Positions 29,562-39,800 are shown, counted from the first letter of the stretch. The stretch is 64,000 bases of DNA from Moorena sp. SIOASIH (GCF_010671925.1 NZ_JAAHIH010000001.1:1121053-1185052), one strand, 5' to 3'. Numbers and translations are program-made. Notes: generated from the letters alone by a model not told the origin.

Positions 29562-29939
29562 TTACGGTCTTGGGGTTTTCCGCCATGAGCGACTGCCGTG
29601 GGCTTGAACGTGATAGGTGATGTCGTTGAGTTGGGTTCGAGCTTTGGGCTTGCCCCGTTTCTGATCATGGGGTTTCGACACCACAGTGCAGGTCTCTAGT
29701 CGATGCCAGGGTAAGCGCTGTTCAAATTGATCGAGACCAGCCCATGCATCTGCTGGAGCAGGCAAACTCTTGCACGTTCAATTTCTGTAGTTTGGTTTGC
29801 CAGTGGGGTGTTGCTTTGGCTAGTTTATTCTGCAGTTGCTTGAGGTCAGACTCCTTGGGCTTCTGAGTTTCCACCACAAACCAGTGTTGTTGCACTCCTG
29901 CGTATTTGCTACACATTCTCGGATCGGCGATAGCCTTCT
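29562..29939 (-). pseudogene. IS1634-type transposase fragment, frameshifted
   Basis: One frame reads DPRMCSKYAGVQQHWFVVET then KESDLKQLQNKLAKA. Another, about 50 codons further, reads LPWHRLETCTVVSKP and NDITYHVQA. Together they match the middle of IS1634-like IS4-superfamily transposases. A frameshift near 29750 and missing ends show decay. Confidence 0.75.
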
Positions 29940-30112
29940 ATTTCTTTCTCAGTTAATTCTTAATGTGACACTTTAAAGTGCGGAATATCGGCTTAACGTT
30001 AATCTTTCAAGAACATTAAAAATACTTACATTTTCCCGATTTCCAAGAAACCAGTCGTTAGGCTGGAGATATAGAGCAACAATTCATTCAAAACACGCGA
30101 TCGCATACACCC

Positions 30113-30817
30113 ATGCTATTTGACCTAGCCAACCTCCCCTACTGGATCTTTTTAGGTATGGGAGTTCTACTTTTTCTGTTAGTCATTGTTTCCGGTGGCG
30201 GAGACGATGACATTGATATAGATGCAGATGTAGATCTGGATGTGGATCTGGATGTAGATGCAGATGTCGGTACTGATACAGATACTGATGCCGATGGTGA
30301 TTTAGGCGGTATCCAGATTCTAGGATGGCTAGGTATCGGCAAAGCCCCCCTAATTTTGCTCCTGGCAACAGACTGTAGTCTTTTGGGACTTTTCGGCTGG
30401 ATGTTCAATGTGATGATTGGTGGTATTACTGGCAGTATTCCCACTGGGTTTTTGGCAGGGGTAGTATCAGTAATGTCATTATTCCTGACCCTAGTTACCG
30501 GAGGATTCATCTCTCGACCGATAGGAAAAATTTTCGCCTCCTTTGGAGAAGATACCAGTAGCGATCGCTTAGTTGGCTGTCAAGGTACAGTTTCCTCTGC
30601 CACCCTTCCCAAGGAAAACCAAGGCAAAATCGGTCAAGTCGATGTCCTAGATCCAGCTCGTAATCTAGTTACAGTCAATGCCACCTTACCAACTTGGGCA
30701 ACAGTTACTCCTAAACGGGGAAACAAAGTGTTAGTGATTGACCGACACCATCATAACTATCTCGTAGTGCTTAAAGATAGTGCTGATCAGCAAGCCTGGT
30801 TAGACAATGCTTATTAG
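30113..30817 (+). CDS. NfeD/YqiJ-like membrane protein with OB-fold domain
   Basis: 234 residues. A first membrane helix (9-28) is followed by an extremely acidic segment (about 30-63) of alternating Asp residues, then two or three hydrophobic segments (75-135) and a C-terminal OB-fold-like domain (about 150-230: VGCQGTVSSATLPKEN, GKIGQVDVLDP, GNKVLVIDR). Such proteins are encoded next to flotillin-like SPFH proteins, as here, and are thought to act with them in membrane microdomains. The Asp run is coded by a gatgta/gatctg hexamer-type repeat. Confidence 0.82.
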   Translation: MLFDLANLPYWIFLGMGVLLFLLVIVSGGGDDDIDIDADVDLDVDLDVDADVGTDTDTDADGDLGGIQILGWLGIGKAPLILLLATDCSLLGLFGWMFNVMIGGITGSIPTGFLAGVVSVMSLFLTLVTGGFISRPIGKIFASFGEDTSSDRLVGCQGTVSSATLPKENQGKIGQVDVLDPARNLVTVNATLPTWATVTPKRGNKVLVIDRHHHNYLVVLKDSADQQAWLDNAY

Positions 30818-30932
30818 TCAGCAAGGGCGCACAACCTGCTGTGATGTATATCACTTCCTCAAGATTATCAAAAATTTTCTGATCTTCCCTGATTAGTATA
30901 TAGAGCTCCATTTATCTGAAATCGATTTAGCC

Positions 30933-33035
30933 ATGTCAAACTCATCCATGAATACAACATTACAAACTGTTCCGGTACAGTCATCTATAGCCCAGCTTCC
31001 TCCTGGAATTCTATTTTTCCCTGGTGTGATTGGAGGTCTGATTGTATTATTGCTATTAAGCATCTGGGCTTACACCAGAGTTTATGTCATCACCCCCAAC
31101 AACGAAGCATTTTTGCGGACAGGTGGTGTCTTTATCAAAAAGAAAACGGTTATTCTCAGTGGCGGGTGTGTGGTTTTGCCAGGATTTCATGAACTTACCC
31201 GTGTCCCACTCAGAGAAATTTCTATTGATGTTGAGCGGACCGGTAACCTAGCAGTTCGGACCCAAGACTACCTGCGGGCTAATATGCGGGTAACCTTTTA
31301 TGTCTGTATCAATGCCAATGAAGACGATGTGATTACTGCTGCCCAACGACTGTCTCGTGAAGGTAAAATTTCCCCCGAAGATATTAAAGAAGCTATCGAA
31401 AAACGGGCGGATGATGCCATTAGAGCAGCAGCAAAGAAAAAGAATTTGGCAGAAATTGATTCCGATAAATTAGGATTTGCTGATGAAGTGTTGAATTTGA
31501 TTCAGCAAGACTTAAGAAAAGTCGGTTTAACTCTCAATAATATCGCTATTTCTGAGATAGAAGAGAGTGATACCTACGATACGAATAACTTCTTTGATGC
31601 CCAAGGGGTACGTCTGCGTACGGAAACCATTCAAAAATCAATTCAGCAAAAAACTGAAGTTGAGCTAAATACCAAAGTTGCCATTGAAGAGAAAGAACTC
31701 AACGCTCAAAAGCAATCCCTACGCATTGCCCAAGAACAAGAAGAAGCTAAACTGGGGCAAAAGCTTGAGGTTGAAGCCCTAAAAGCCCAGCGTGAGCGGG
31801 AAATCGAAGAAGCTAAAGCCACAGAAGCAGCCACAATTCAGCGGACTAAAATTTTACAGAATAAGTCTGTAGAAGAGGAAGAAATTCGCAAGCTACTAGC
31901 CTTGCAGCAAAGCCAAATTGAAGCCGATATTACCCTCGAAGAACGGAATAAAGCCCTCAAGGTAGCCCAAACCCTGCAAAAACAAGAAGCGGAATTGGCA
32001 GAAATTAATCGTCAGAAAACCTTAGAAGAGGAAAAGATTCAACAACAGCTGGCAGTCCAAGCTAAGAAAATTCAGGCAGATATTGAATTAGAAGAACGGA
32101 ATAAAACCCTCAAGGTGGCACAAATCCTGCAAAAACAGGAAGCAGAAGTAGCAGAAGTTACTCGTCAGAAAACCGTCGATGCTGCCTTGCTTAATTCTCA
32201 GGTAGAATTGTCAGAAGCAGAACGAGAGTCAAAAATTGCTCAACAAGAAGCTGCGATCGCAATTGCCGAAAAAGAACGCGATCGCTTCAATTCCGAAGCC
32301 GAACGAGCTCAAGCTGAAGCCGCTGTAACCACCGCTACGGAAGTAGAAGAAGCCGAACGCCAACAACGCCTTTCTATCATTGCTGCTGAACAAGAAGCCG
32401 AACAACGGCGGATTGGTGAGCAAAACGTGATTGAAATCGATGTATTCCGCCGCTCTCGTCAAGCAGAAGCAGCCAGACAAGCAGCAGAACTAGAAGCTGA
32501 GTCGATCCGCACCCTAGCAGAGGCAAATCGGGATAAAGCCTTGGCAGAGGCAGAAGGTAAACGATCCCTGATCGAAGCCGAAAATTCCATCAGCGATGCT
32601 CAGCTAACTGCTAAAATCATCACTACCATATGGCCAGAGTTAGCCAATCAACTACCAGAAATTGCTAAAGCCTTGGCTCCCCAGCCAGGAATTTTGGGAG
32701 ATACTCGGATTTACTCCTTCCCCGGTGTCAATGGCAATAATGGTAACGGAGTTAGCAGTGTAGGTGACATCAACAAACTACTACTATCTACCAGTGGCTT
32801 ATCAATGATTAATGGTTTGTTAGAGGAAGGCAAGCTAGGGGAGTTGATAAGTCAAATCCGCCAGATGATGACTCACAACAGTAGCACAATCACCAGTAAC
32901 ACAATCACACCAAAGGAGAAGAAAACCCCGACCACGGATATCATCCCATCACGGGCAGCAGCAACCTCAAACGTTACCGAAAAAAACCACCTTACCCACC
33001 CAAGCATCAAGAAACCGAAATCAGGGAAAGGCTGA
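30933..33035 (+). CDS. Flotillin-like SPFH (band 7) protein
   Basis: 700 residues. A membrane anchor near 28-48 is followed by the SPFH domain (ITPNNEAFLRTGG, then FHELTRVPLREISIDVERT, to about 240) and a long Glu/Ala-rich coiled coil (about 240-600). The coiled coil contains two near-identical segments of about 36 residues (each with LEERNK-LKVAQ-LQKQEAE). The C-terminal region (SDAQLTAKIITTIWPELANQL) is of flotillin type. It follows the NfeD-like gene after 115 bases and probably shares its transcript. Likely a scaffold for membrane microdomains. Confidence 0.92.
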   Translation: MSNSSMNTTLQTVPVQSSIAQLPPGILFFPGVIGGLIVLLLLSIWAYTRVYVITPNNEAFLRTGGVFIKKKTVILSGGCVVLPGFHELTRVPLREISIDVERTGNLAVRTQDYLRANMRVTFYVCINANEDDVITAAQRLSREGKISPEDIKEAIEKRADDAIRAAAKKKNLAEIDSDKLGFADEVLNLIQQDLRKVGLTLNNIAISEIEESDTYDTNNFFDAQGVRLRTETIQKSIQQKTEVELNTKVAIEEKELNAQKQSLRIAQEQEEAKLGQKLEVEALKAQREREIEEAKATEAATIQRTKILQNKSVEEEEIRKLLALQQSQIEADITLEERNKALKVAQTLQKQEAELAEINRQKTLEEEKIQQQLAVQAKKIQADIELEERNKTLKVAQILQKQEAEVAEVTRQKTVDAALLNSQVELSEAERESKIAQQEAAIAIAEKERDRFNSEAERAQAEAAVTTATEVEEAERQQRLSIIAAEQEAEQRRIGEQNVIEIDVFRRSRQAEAARQAAELEAESIRTLAEANRDKALAEAEGKRSLIEAENSISDAQLTAKIITTIWPELANQLPEIAKALAPQPGILGDTRIYSFPGVNGNNGNGVSSVGDINKLLLSTSGLSMINGLLEEGKLGELISQIRQMMTHNSSTITSNTITPKEKKTPTTDIIPSRAAATSNVTEKNHLTHPSIKKPKSGKG

Positions 33036-33254
33036 AGTATGAAGGTAAGCATTCAGCGGTCAGTCCTCAGCCGTCAGCTTTTGGCTCACGCTATGGGAAT
33101 GCCTGATAGCTGATAGCTGATAGCTGAATGCTTACGTATGAAGAATTCATAATTCATGCTTCATGCTTCACAATTCATAGTTTCTTTGTATAGTTCGAGC
33201 AATCTTCGCTCCAATTTGATAACCTAGCTAAAATAATCTCGGAAGAAAAACAGC
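33036..33254. repeat. Repeat-filled spacer
   Basis: gctgatag-type repeats at 33105-33130 and ttcatgcttcatgcttcac near 33151. No gene. Confidence 0.6.
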
Positions 33255-34418
33255 GTGGATATTCAAATTGGGCGAGGTAAGATAGCTCGCAGAGCCTACG
33301 GCATAGATGAAATTGCACTCGTTCCCGGACAGCGGACACTCGACCCCAGTTTGGCTGATACTCGCTGGCGTATTGGTGGTATTGAACGGGAAATTCCCAT
33401 TATCGCCAGCGCTATGGATGGGGTGATTGATGTGTCCATGGCAGTCAAGTTGTCCCAAATTGGGGCAATGGGGGTTCTCAACTTAGAAGGCATTCAAACC
33501 CGTTATCCTGACCCATCACCAATACTAGACCGCATTGTCTCGGTGGGAAATTCTGAGTTTGTTCCCCTGATGCAGGAACTTTATAGTTCACCGATTAAGC
33601 CAGAATTGATTACCCAGCGAATTCGGGAAATCAAGGACCAAGGTGGCATTGCAGCTGTCAGTCTTACCCCTGCTGGAGCCAGTAAATATAGTCAGGTAGT
33701 GGCAGAAGCTGGTGCTGATTTAATGTTTGTTCAAGCAACAGTCGTTTCTACAGCTCACCTGTCACCAGAGTCCATCAATCCCCTGGATTTGGCACAGTTT
33801 TGTCAGGATATGCCCATGCCAGTAATTTTGGGGAATTGCGTGACCTATGATGTTGCCCTCAATTTGATGAAAGTTGGGGCAGCTGCTGTCTTGGTAGGTA
33901 TTGGTCCTGGTGCTGCTTGTACCTCTCGGGGTGTCTTGGGTGTCGGTGTACCTCAGGCAACAGCAGTGGCAGATTGCGCTGCTGCCCGTGACGACTACTA
34001 TCAGGAAACCGGTAACTATGTCCAAGTGATTGCTGATGGCGGTTTAATTACAGGAGGTGACATCTGTAAGTGTATTGCTTGTGGTGCTGATGGGGTGATG
34101 ATTGGTTCTCCTTTAGCCCGTGCCAAAGAAGCTCCCGGACAAGGGTTTCATTGGGGGATGGCAACCCCTTCGAGCGTGCTACCCCGTGGGACACGAATTA
34201 AAGTCGGCAGCACTGGCACACTTGAGCAAATTCTGACTGGACCAGCCAAAATGGATGATGGCACCCACAATCTTTTGGGAGCATTGAAAACCAGTATGGG
34301 AACCCTCGGAGCAAAAAACCTCAAGGAAATGCAACAAGTGGAAGTAGTGATTGCTCCCTCTCTGCTAACAGAAGGAAAAGTATACCAGAAAGCTCAGCAG
34401 TTGGGTATGGGTAAATAG
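33255..34418 (+). CDS. guaB3: GuaB3-type IMP dehydrogenase
   Basis: 387 residues, shorter than classical IMPDH because the CBS pair is absent. The TIM barrel begins RGKIARRAYGIDEIALVPG. The loop with the catalytic cysteine is GIGPGAACTSRGVLGVGVPQ. Downstream, VIADGGLITGGDICK binds phosphate, and a flap region ends RIKVGSTGTLEQILTGP. GuaB3 proteins are common in cyanobacteria and convert IMP to XMP in guanine nucleotide synthesis. The start is GTG at 33255, preceded by ggaagaaaaa as a plausible ribosome binding site. Confidence 0.9.
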   Translation: MDIQIGRGKIARRAYGIDEIALVPGQRTLDPSLADTRWRIGGIEREIPIIASAMDGVIDVSMAVKLSQIGAMGVLNLEGIQTRYPDPSPILDRIVSVGNSEFVPLMQELYSSPIKPELITQRIREIKDQGGIAAVSLTPAGASKYSQVVAEAGADLMFVQATVVSTAHLSPESINPLDLAQFCQDMPMPVILGNCVTYDVALNLMKVGAAAVLVGIGPGAACTSRGVLGVGVPQATAVADCAAARDDYYQETGNYVQVIADGGLITGGDICKCIACGADGVMIGSPLARAKEAPGQGFHWGMATPSSVLPRGTRIKVGSTGTLEQILTGPAKMDDGTHNLLGALKTSMGTLGAKNLKEMQQVEVVIAPSLLTEGKVYQKAQQLGMGK

Positions 34419-34718
34419 TATAGTCTCTAGTTGAATACTTATCATTCTTGGTTGTTCATCAATTGAAAATTGAAACTTGACCATTGACAATTGACAATTA
34501 TTATGCTAATAGAAAATTTTAACACCTTTTCTACAGCTTTCTAAGGTTCACGAACGACTGTTGTCAATAGCTCAAGCGCTGAGTATATATACTTATCGCT
34601 TCCCCAGCCAATCGTCAAAATTTTTCGATTGGCTTGGAAATTGCTGAAAAAAAATAAACGGTGACATACAATGGAAAAAGCGGAGACAAATGTTTCCGTT
34701 CACTCCTCACACCACACT

Positions 34719-34741
34719 CCGCCCGGACAGAGTTCGGGCGG
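34719..34741 (+). terminator. Hairpin, possible terminator
   Basis: ccgcccg and cgggcgg arms with a 9-base loop, followed by ttccttatttt. It is 300 bases after guaB3, so it may end that transcript or be part of a repeat. Confidence 0.4.
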
Positions 34742-34759
34742 TTCCTTATTTTGCTCATT

Positions 34760-34945
34760 TTGAAGGTTGTTTGGTTGAAGATTGTTTGGTTGAAGGTTGT
34801 TTGGTTGAAGGTTGTTTGGTTGAAGGTTGTTTGATTGAAGGTTGTTTGATTGAAGGTTGTTTGGTTGAAGGTTGTTTGGTTGAAGGTTGTTTGGTTGAAG
34901 GTTGTTTGGTTGAAGGTTGTTTGGTTGAAGGTTGTTTGGTTGAAC
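34760..34945. repeat. 15-base tandem array ggttgaaggttgttt
   Basis: About 12 units differing by single bases. The same family as the array in mutS2. The 114-codon frame across it (repeated EGCLV) is an artefact of unit length. Confidence 0.9.
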
Positions 34946-35344
34946 GCGATGGACGAAGTCCCGCTTTCAGCGAACGCGTGGCCTTTTGGCCAAGGTTGTT
35001 TGGTTGTTCGCCTTTGGCGTTCGGTGTAGGGTAGGTTGAACGGCGTTGCTTAATAATGGAATGATTTTAAGAGTGTTTAGGTGCGCGCCTCCAAGGCCGC
35101 GAGCAATCCCTCGCGGCCTTGGGTCGCACCTGTAGAATAGGCATCTTGCCGTGGAATGGGCATCTTGCGTGGAATGGGCATCTTGCGTGGAACTGGCATC
35201 TTGCCAGTTTCAATATATTCCCAGGCGGGCAGGATGCCCACTCTACTCCTATTCATTCAAAGACATTAGCAACGCCGGTTGAACGCGATGGACGAAGTCC
35301 CGCTTTCAGCGATCGCGTGGCCGAAAAGCCAAGGTTGAGACGAT

Positions 35345-35536
35345 AACCTGTAACCTGTAACCTGTAACCTGTAACCTTAAACCTATAACCTTCAACCTAT
35401 AACCTTCAACCTGTAACCTGTAACCTGTAACCTTCAACCTGTAACCTTCAACCTGTAACCTTCAACCTATAACCTTCAACCTGTAACCTGTAACCTGTAA
35501 CCTTCAACCTGTAACCTTCAACCTGTAACTTGTAAC
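35345..35536. repeat. ctgtaac/cttcaac tandem array
   Basis: Mixed units of aacctgtaacctgt and aaccttcaacct, about 190 bases. Confidence 0.85.
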
Positions 35537-35659
35537 CGCGTCACCTGCTGTTCCGGCCCCATGGGAGTGTTAACTTTTGCCCAAGATATTTAATCGGTGT
35601 TGTGACTATGGTAAAATTTCGGAGGTACGTAGCAAAAGTATTCGCAAGGATTTCCAGGC

Positions 35660-35986
35660 ATGTCAAAAGCCGCACAAGTTACAGACTCCAGCTTTCAGGC
35701 AGAGGTACTTGATAGCGACACCCCAGTATTGGTAGATTTTTGGGCACCTTGGTGCGGTCCCTGTCGGATGGTGTCTCCGGTTGTGGATGAGATAGCAGAC
35801 CAGTACGAAGGTAAGCTCAAAGTCGTTAAGCTGAACACCGACGAAAATCCTAAGGTGGCAGGTGATTATGGTATCCGCAGTATACCAACGTTGATGATTT
35901 TCAAGGGAGGTCAACGAGTAGATATGGTCGTGGGTGCAGTCCCCAAAAGTACCTTGGCGGGTACTCTCGAAAAGCACATTGACTAA
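35660..35986 (+). CDS. trxA: Thioredoxin
   Basis: 108 residues, a full-length m-type-like thioredoxin. The redox motif WCGPC is at residues 31-35, preceded by VLVDFWAP. The cis-proline is in [12 protein letters not shown] near residue 76. A cytosolic dithiol reductant for enzymes and regulators. Monocistronic, converging on the chemoreceptor gene. Confidence 0.96.
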   Translation: MSKAAQVTDSSFQAEVLDSDTPVLVDFWAPWCGPCRMVSPVVDEIADQYEGKLKVVKLNTDENPKVAGDYGIRSIPTLMIFKGGQRVDMVVGAVPKSTLAGTLEKHID

Positions 35987-36052
35987 TGGCAAAAGGCTTC
36001 TAGGCACAAGGGGAAATGTAAAAGATTGCTTCTGACCTCCTCAGCTCCTCAG

Positions 36053-39013
36053 CTATTCGTCACCAATCTTAAATTGACCAACAGACATCTGCAACTTCTG
36101 GGCAACCTCGACAGTTGTTCGTAGGGATTGAGAGACTTCGCCAGAAGAATGAGAGGTTTGTCGGGAGGTGGCAGCAATTTCCTGTATTAAGTCAGTAACG
36201 TCCCGAGATGTTTTGGCTTGGGAAACTGTGGCGTTAGAAATAGATTGGACTAACTGGTCAATCTCATGGGAGACGGCAACAATTTCTTCTAGGCTCTGTT
36301 TAGCCTTGAAAACCATTTGGGTTCCATCAACCACTTGTTTTTTTCCGTCTTCCATGGCTTTGACCACCTCTTGGGTTTCCTGCTGAATGGTGTCAATCAC
36401 CTGTTCAATGTCTTTGATGGCATTGGCTGACTGGGTTGCTAGTCTACCCACTTGTTCCGCAACCACTCGGAACCCTTCTCCCTCTTCTCCCGCACGGCTC
36501 GCTTCAATCCCAGCATTGACTGACAGTAAACTAGTCTGTACGGCTATTTCCTGTACCAATCCCACTACTTTAGCAATCTCCTTAGAAGATTCCCCTAGCA
36601 GCTTTACTTTGTTTGCTGTGTTGACTACAGTCTCTCGCAAATTTACAATAGTCTTAACTGTGCTATCCATGGCTTGCCCACTAGTAAGGGCAGCGCTGAA
36701 GGCGATGTGAGAAACCTCTGCTGCTTGGCTGGCATTCTTTGAGACCGCTTGAATTGAGTGCATCATCTGCTCAATCGATCTTAGAGTGTGGGTAATGTTA
36801 TCTGACTGCTCCATTGCTTGCTGGGCGAATTTACCCACTGCCTGTTCATCAACAGCAACAGCAGTATTCACTTGGGTCGAGGCAAGTTTGACCTGGATCA
36901 CAATTTGCCGCAAACTTTCAATCAGGGCATTGAAGAAGTCCGCCACTGTACCAATTTCCCCCTCACCCACTTCTGCCCGGACTGTGAGGTCTCCCTTGGC
37001 AGCATTTTCCACATTATACAAGAGTTCCAATACTTGGTGCTGGAGTGCTTCTTTTTGCTGACGTTGCTCAATAGCATTTAACTCCGCCGCCCGGCGTGCT
37101 TGTTCGATTTGGTCAGAGGTTGATGCTGCTTTCTTTAGCGCTAAGTCCGCGTCTACTCTTGCTTGTTGTAACTGTTCAAACAGATGAGCTTGGTTAAGGG
37201 CAAAACCCATCTGAATCGCCAATTGTTTTAATAAATCCGCCTCTTCTGGCTGCCAGTCCCGTGGCTCAGAACACTGGTGAGCACATAATAAACCTACCAG
37301 TTCCTCCTCATGCAAAATCGGCGCAACCATGTTGGCTTTGACCTGTAGCCGTTCGAGAATCTCACAGTGGCAGCCCGTTAAGCTAGCTTCATAGACGTTA
37401 TGGCAAACCCAGACTCGCCCACTTTTGAACCGATCCACAGACCCTTCCCGCAATGGGTCATTGATAATTTTTCCCATGGCTTCAATCCAACCAGGTGCTA
37501 CGGATTCCGCCATGATTGTTCCACTATCCCACCCTTCATTGAAGCTATAGATCACCACCCGGTCGGTTTGCAAGATGCTGCGAACTCCATCTACTGAAGT
37601 ACTTAGGATATTTTCTGATGTCACAGATTTATAAAGAAGGCTGGTAAACTCAGCAAATAACTGGGAGCGCTCCGCTATGGCTTGCTGGAGAAAAGCCTGT
37701 TGAGCGAGAGCTTTTTCCTTAGATACGATGTTGTCAGCAAGTTTATTGAAGGTATCTGCCAGTTGACCAAGTTCATCAGTAGCTATTACCTCAGCACGGG
37801 TTTGGCGATCGCCTGCGGCAAATTTATGGGTAATCTGGTGTAGCATTTTAATCGGTTCAGCAATTGACCGCCCCAGCAGAATTGCCAAGAATACATCTGT
37901 TGCTAATGCCAAAAACCCAATAGACGCTTGTACCAGTAGGCTACCTGTAAGAAAATCATTCAGCTCAGATTCGCTAGTCCCCCGGACTAATACTGCCACC
38001 GGTTCTCCCTGAGAATCAATTAGAGCTTTTGCTGCCATGGTATAGGTTTGCTCCCCTACCTTCTGACGGTCGGTAACTAACTCGTCTAATTTACCAACAT
38101 TAACGGCTTTCTCAAGTAGGGATGGGTTAGGTAAGGGAAGATCAGATTGGGCTTGCTCCCAATTAGCAGCTTTACCTTGGTCTAAGGCTGTTACTAAGGC
38201 AAATTCTCCCGAAGGCTGACGCAAATAAACAGCACTGTAGCCTCCGTTAAAGGTTTTCAGGGTTTCCTTGACAATGGGTTTCTTGCCATTAACAATATCC
38301 CCAGAAAGCAAAGCACCAATCACCTCATCAGTTTTTGGGTCTTTTACTGGTGTGACCGTGTAACGAATTAGGGCATCTTGCTTTACAGTATCTTGCTTCG
38401 CCAACCCCTCAGGTAAAGGGGGTGATTCTTTTTTTAATTCTTGCCAGCTTACAATTTGATTAGCTGTAATTTGCTTAGACTGCTTGAGGACTTGACTAAC
38501 CAGGTTATTGGGATCAAACGTTTCTCCTTTCCGGTCAGCATTAGCATTAACAATAATTCGTAAATCTTTGTCCACCAGAGTGGCATATTCAATCTGGCGA
38601 GCCTTAACTTCATTCTGGAGAATTTTTTTAACTTGCCCCTCTAATGATTTGGACAATAACTGATTTCTACTATGGGCAAGAGCAGCTTCAAGAATAGCAG
38701 TATTTTCCGATTGACCACGGAACCCAAACCCCATTTGGTTGATTTTAATGTTGTAGTTGATTTCTGTGACAGCCAACTCTGACTGAGCTTGTCCACGTAA
38801 TTGAGCTCTTCCTCCTATTATAATTAATAATGCTCCTACACCCATCAGTGCAGCCACAGAGATTACCTCGGAGGCAAACAAACCTACAATTTGCTTAGTT
38901 TTAACTGGTAAGTTATAAAACCATTGTAGGTGTAATTTTTGGCTTGGTTGAGAGGAAGAAATTCTGAGGGTAGTCGTTGGCTTGATTACGGGGCGCAATT
39001 GTATACCTGTCAT
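36053..39013 (-). CDS. Methyl-accepting chemotaxis protein with Cache-like sensor, HAMP and GAF (PixJ-like architecture)
   Basis: 986 residues. Helix 1 near 46-68, a large periplasmic sensor region, helix 2 near 354-381, HAMP to about 435, one GAF domain (about 460-605), and the MCP signalling hairpin with EEGEGFRVVAEQVGRLA near 841-857. The GAF ends with CHCEILERLQVKAN (cysteine at residue 548), then LLCAHQCSEPRDW. The Cys-His placement resembles bilin-binding cyanobacteriochrome GAFs, so light sensing is possible, though non-binding relatives keep this pattern too. A CheY-like gene lies upstream on the same strand, but CheW and CheA genes are not next to it. Confidence 0.9.
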   Translation of the reverse strand: MTGIQLRPVIKPTTTLRISSSQPSQKLHLQWFYNLPVKTKQIVGLFASEVISVAALMGVGALLIIIGGRAQLRGQAQSELAVTEINYNIKINQMGFGFRGQSENTAILEAALAHSRNQLLSKSLEGQVKKILQNEVKARQIEYATLVDKDLRIIVNANADRKGETFDPNNLVSQVLKQSKQITANQIVSWQELKKESPPLPEGLAKQDTVKQDALIRYTVTPVKDPKTDEVIGALLSGDIVNGKKPIVKETLKTFNGGYSAVYLRQPSGEFALVTALDQGKAANWEQAQSDLPLPNPSLLEKAVNVGKLDELVTDRQKVGEQTYTMAAKALIDSQGEPVAVLVRGTSESELNDFLTGSLLVQASIGFLALATDVFLAILLGRSIAEPIKMLHQITHKFAAGDRQTRAEVIATDELGQLADTFNKLADNIVSKEKALAQQAFLQQAIAERSQLFAEFTSLLYKSVTSENILSTSVDGVRSILQTDRVVIYSFNEGWDSGTIMAESVAPGWIEAMGKIINDPLREGSVDRFKSGRVWVCHNVYEASLTGCHCEILERLQVKANMVAPILHEEELVGLLCAHQCSEPRDWQPEEADLLKQLAIQMGFALNQAHLFEQLQQARVDADLALKKAASTSDQIEQARRAAELNAIEQRQQKEALQHQVLELLYNVENAAKGDLTVRAEVGEGEIGTVADFFNALIESLRQIVIQVKLASTQVNTAVAVDEQAVGKFAQQAMEQSDNITHTLRSIEQMMHSIQAVSKNASQAAEVSHIAFSAALTSGQAMDSTVKTIVNLRETVVNTANKVKLLGESSKEIAKVVGLVQEIAVQTSLLSVNAGIEASRAGEEGEGFRVVAEQVGRLATQSANAIKDIEQVIDTIQQETQEVVKAMEDGKKQVVDGTQMVFKAKQSLEEIVAVSHEIDQLVQSISNATVSQAKTSRDVTDLIQEIAATSRQTSHSSGEVSQSLRTTVEVAQKLQMSVGQFKIGDE

Positions 39014-39437
39014 TAGTGAGTAACTATCAAACTAGTTTAATAAAAAAAATAAAAAGATACTTATAATTAATTTTTTTTATTTATTTTATATTTAGATTTA
39101 ATTTAAATAAAATCAAATAGAATAAATTTTTATTTTATAGCGGAGCTCATATTAATGAGGTACAGACACCTATTTTTACCCTGTTCCCTGATCCGAAGTT
39201 CCCTGTTCCCTAAAATCCAAAACTTGTTTACTTCACCTATTTGATAAATGCTATAATTTTTATGACAGTAGTGTGTTGCCTGTAATCTCGCTAGCCACAA
39301 AAAAAAATCGCAAGCAATAAGAACCGAAATAAATTCCTAGAAATTAAATCGATTTTTATCTATTACTTTTATCTCTTTAAAGATATAAATTATTAGGGTA
39401 TAATTCTTGTTATGACTCCTATGACTCAACTTATGAC
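39014..39437. other. AT-rich spacer with MITE
   Basis: Very AT-rich leader of the chemoreceptor gene (39030-39135), then the element at 39136-39255. No gene. Confidence 0.65.
39136..39255. mobile_element. TATAGC-family MITE
   Basis: Left end tatagcggagctcatat, atgaggtacag, ccctgtt-type core, and right end cacctatttgataaatgctata (written with a degenerate stem). It separates the CheY-like gene from the chemoreceptor. Confidence 0.7.
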
Positions 39438-39800
39438 TCAAACCACAGCCAACTTAACAATGTCCACTAGCTGCTGTTTAGAAAAAGGTTTGGTGAGATA
39501 GGCATCAGCGCCTTGTTTCATACCCCATAGACGGTCGATGTCCTGATTTTTAGAAGAACAAATAACAATGGGAATGCTAGTGGTATCCCCATGGTTCTTC
39601 AGGCTGCGGCACAACTCAAAGCCACTCATTCCTGGCATAATTATATCTAGAACTATAACATCAGGTTTTTCCATTACTGCCTTATCCAAAGCATCTTTAG
39701 CATCGGCAATACAAATGACTGTGTTACCACTGTCCCGTAGGTATCTAGCCATTAACTCTAACTGAGCCAGGTTATCTTCAACAATCAAAACTTTACTCAT
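39438..39800 (-). CDS. Single-domain response regulator (CheY/PixH-like)
   Basis: 120 residues, receiver domain only. Acidic pair in LIVEDN, phospho-aspartate D52 in VIVLDIIMPG, switch threonine/serine region VICSSKN, and lysine in YLTKPFS. It is upstream of the chemoreceptor on the same strand, matching the PixH then PixJ order of cyanobacterial phototaxis operons, so it may regulate type IV pilus motility. The partner kinase is not in the window. Confidence 0.9.
   Translation of the reverse strand: MSKVLIVEDNLAQLELMARYLRDSGNTVICIADAKDALDKAVMEKPDVIVLDIIMPGMSGFELCRSLKNHGDTTSIPIVICSSKNQDIDRLWGMKQGADAYLTKPFSKQQLVDIVKLAVV

Larger units (their letters stand above)
34419..35659. other. 1.2 kb repeat-filled spacer upstream of trxA
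   Basis: No gene. In order: a hairpin at 34719-34741, a 15-base tandem array at 34760-34945, gatggacgaagtcccgcttt repeats (34957 and 35288), a GGTGCGC-family palindrome at 35079-35130, gcatcttgc repeats at 35140-35210, and ctgtaac/cttcaac arrays at 35345-35536. The last 100 bases are the likely trxA promoter region. Confidence 0.75.

Noticed and set aside
34690..35034. 114-codon plus-strand frame with repeated EGCLV units
   Set aside because: It is a by-product of a 15-base non-coding tandem array; no start context, no homology features, and the same array occurs in other spacers.
35345..35536. CRISPR-like array
   Set aside because: Units are 7-15 bases without spacers; these are short tandem repeats.
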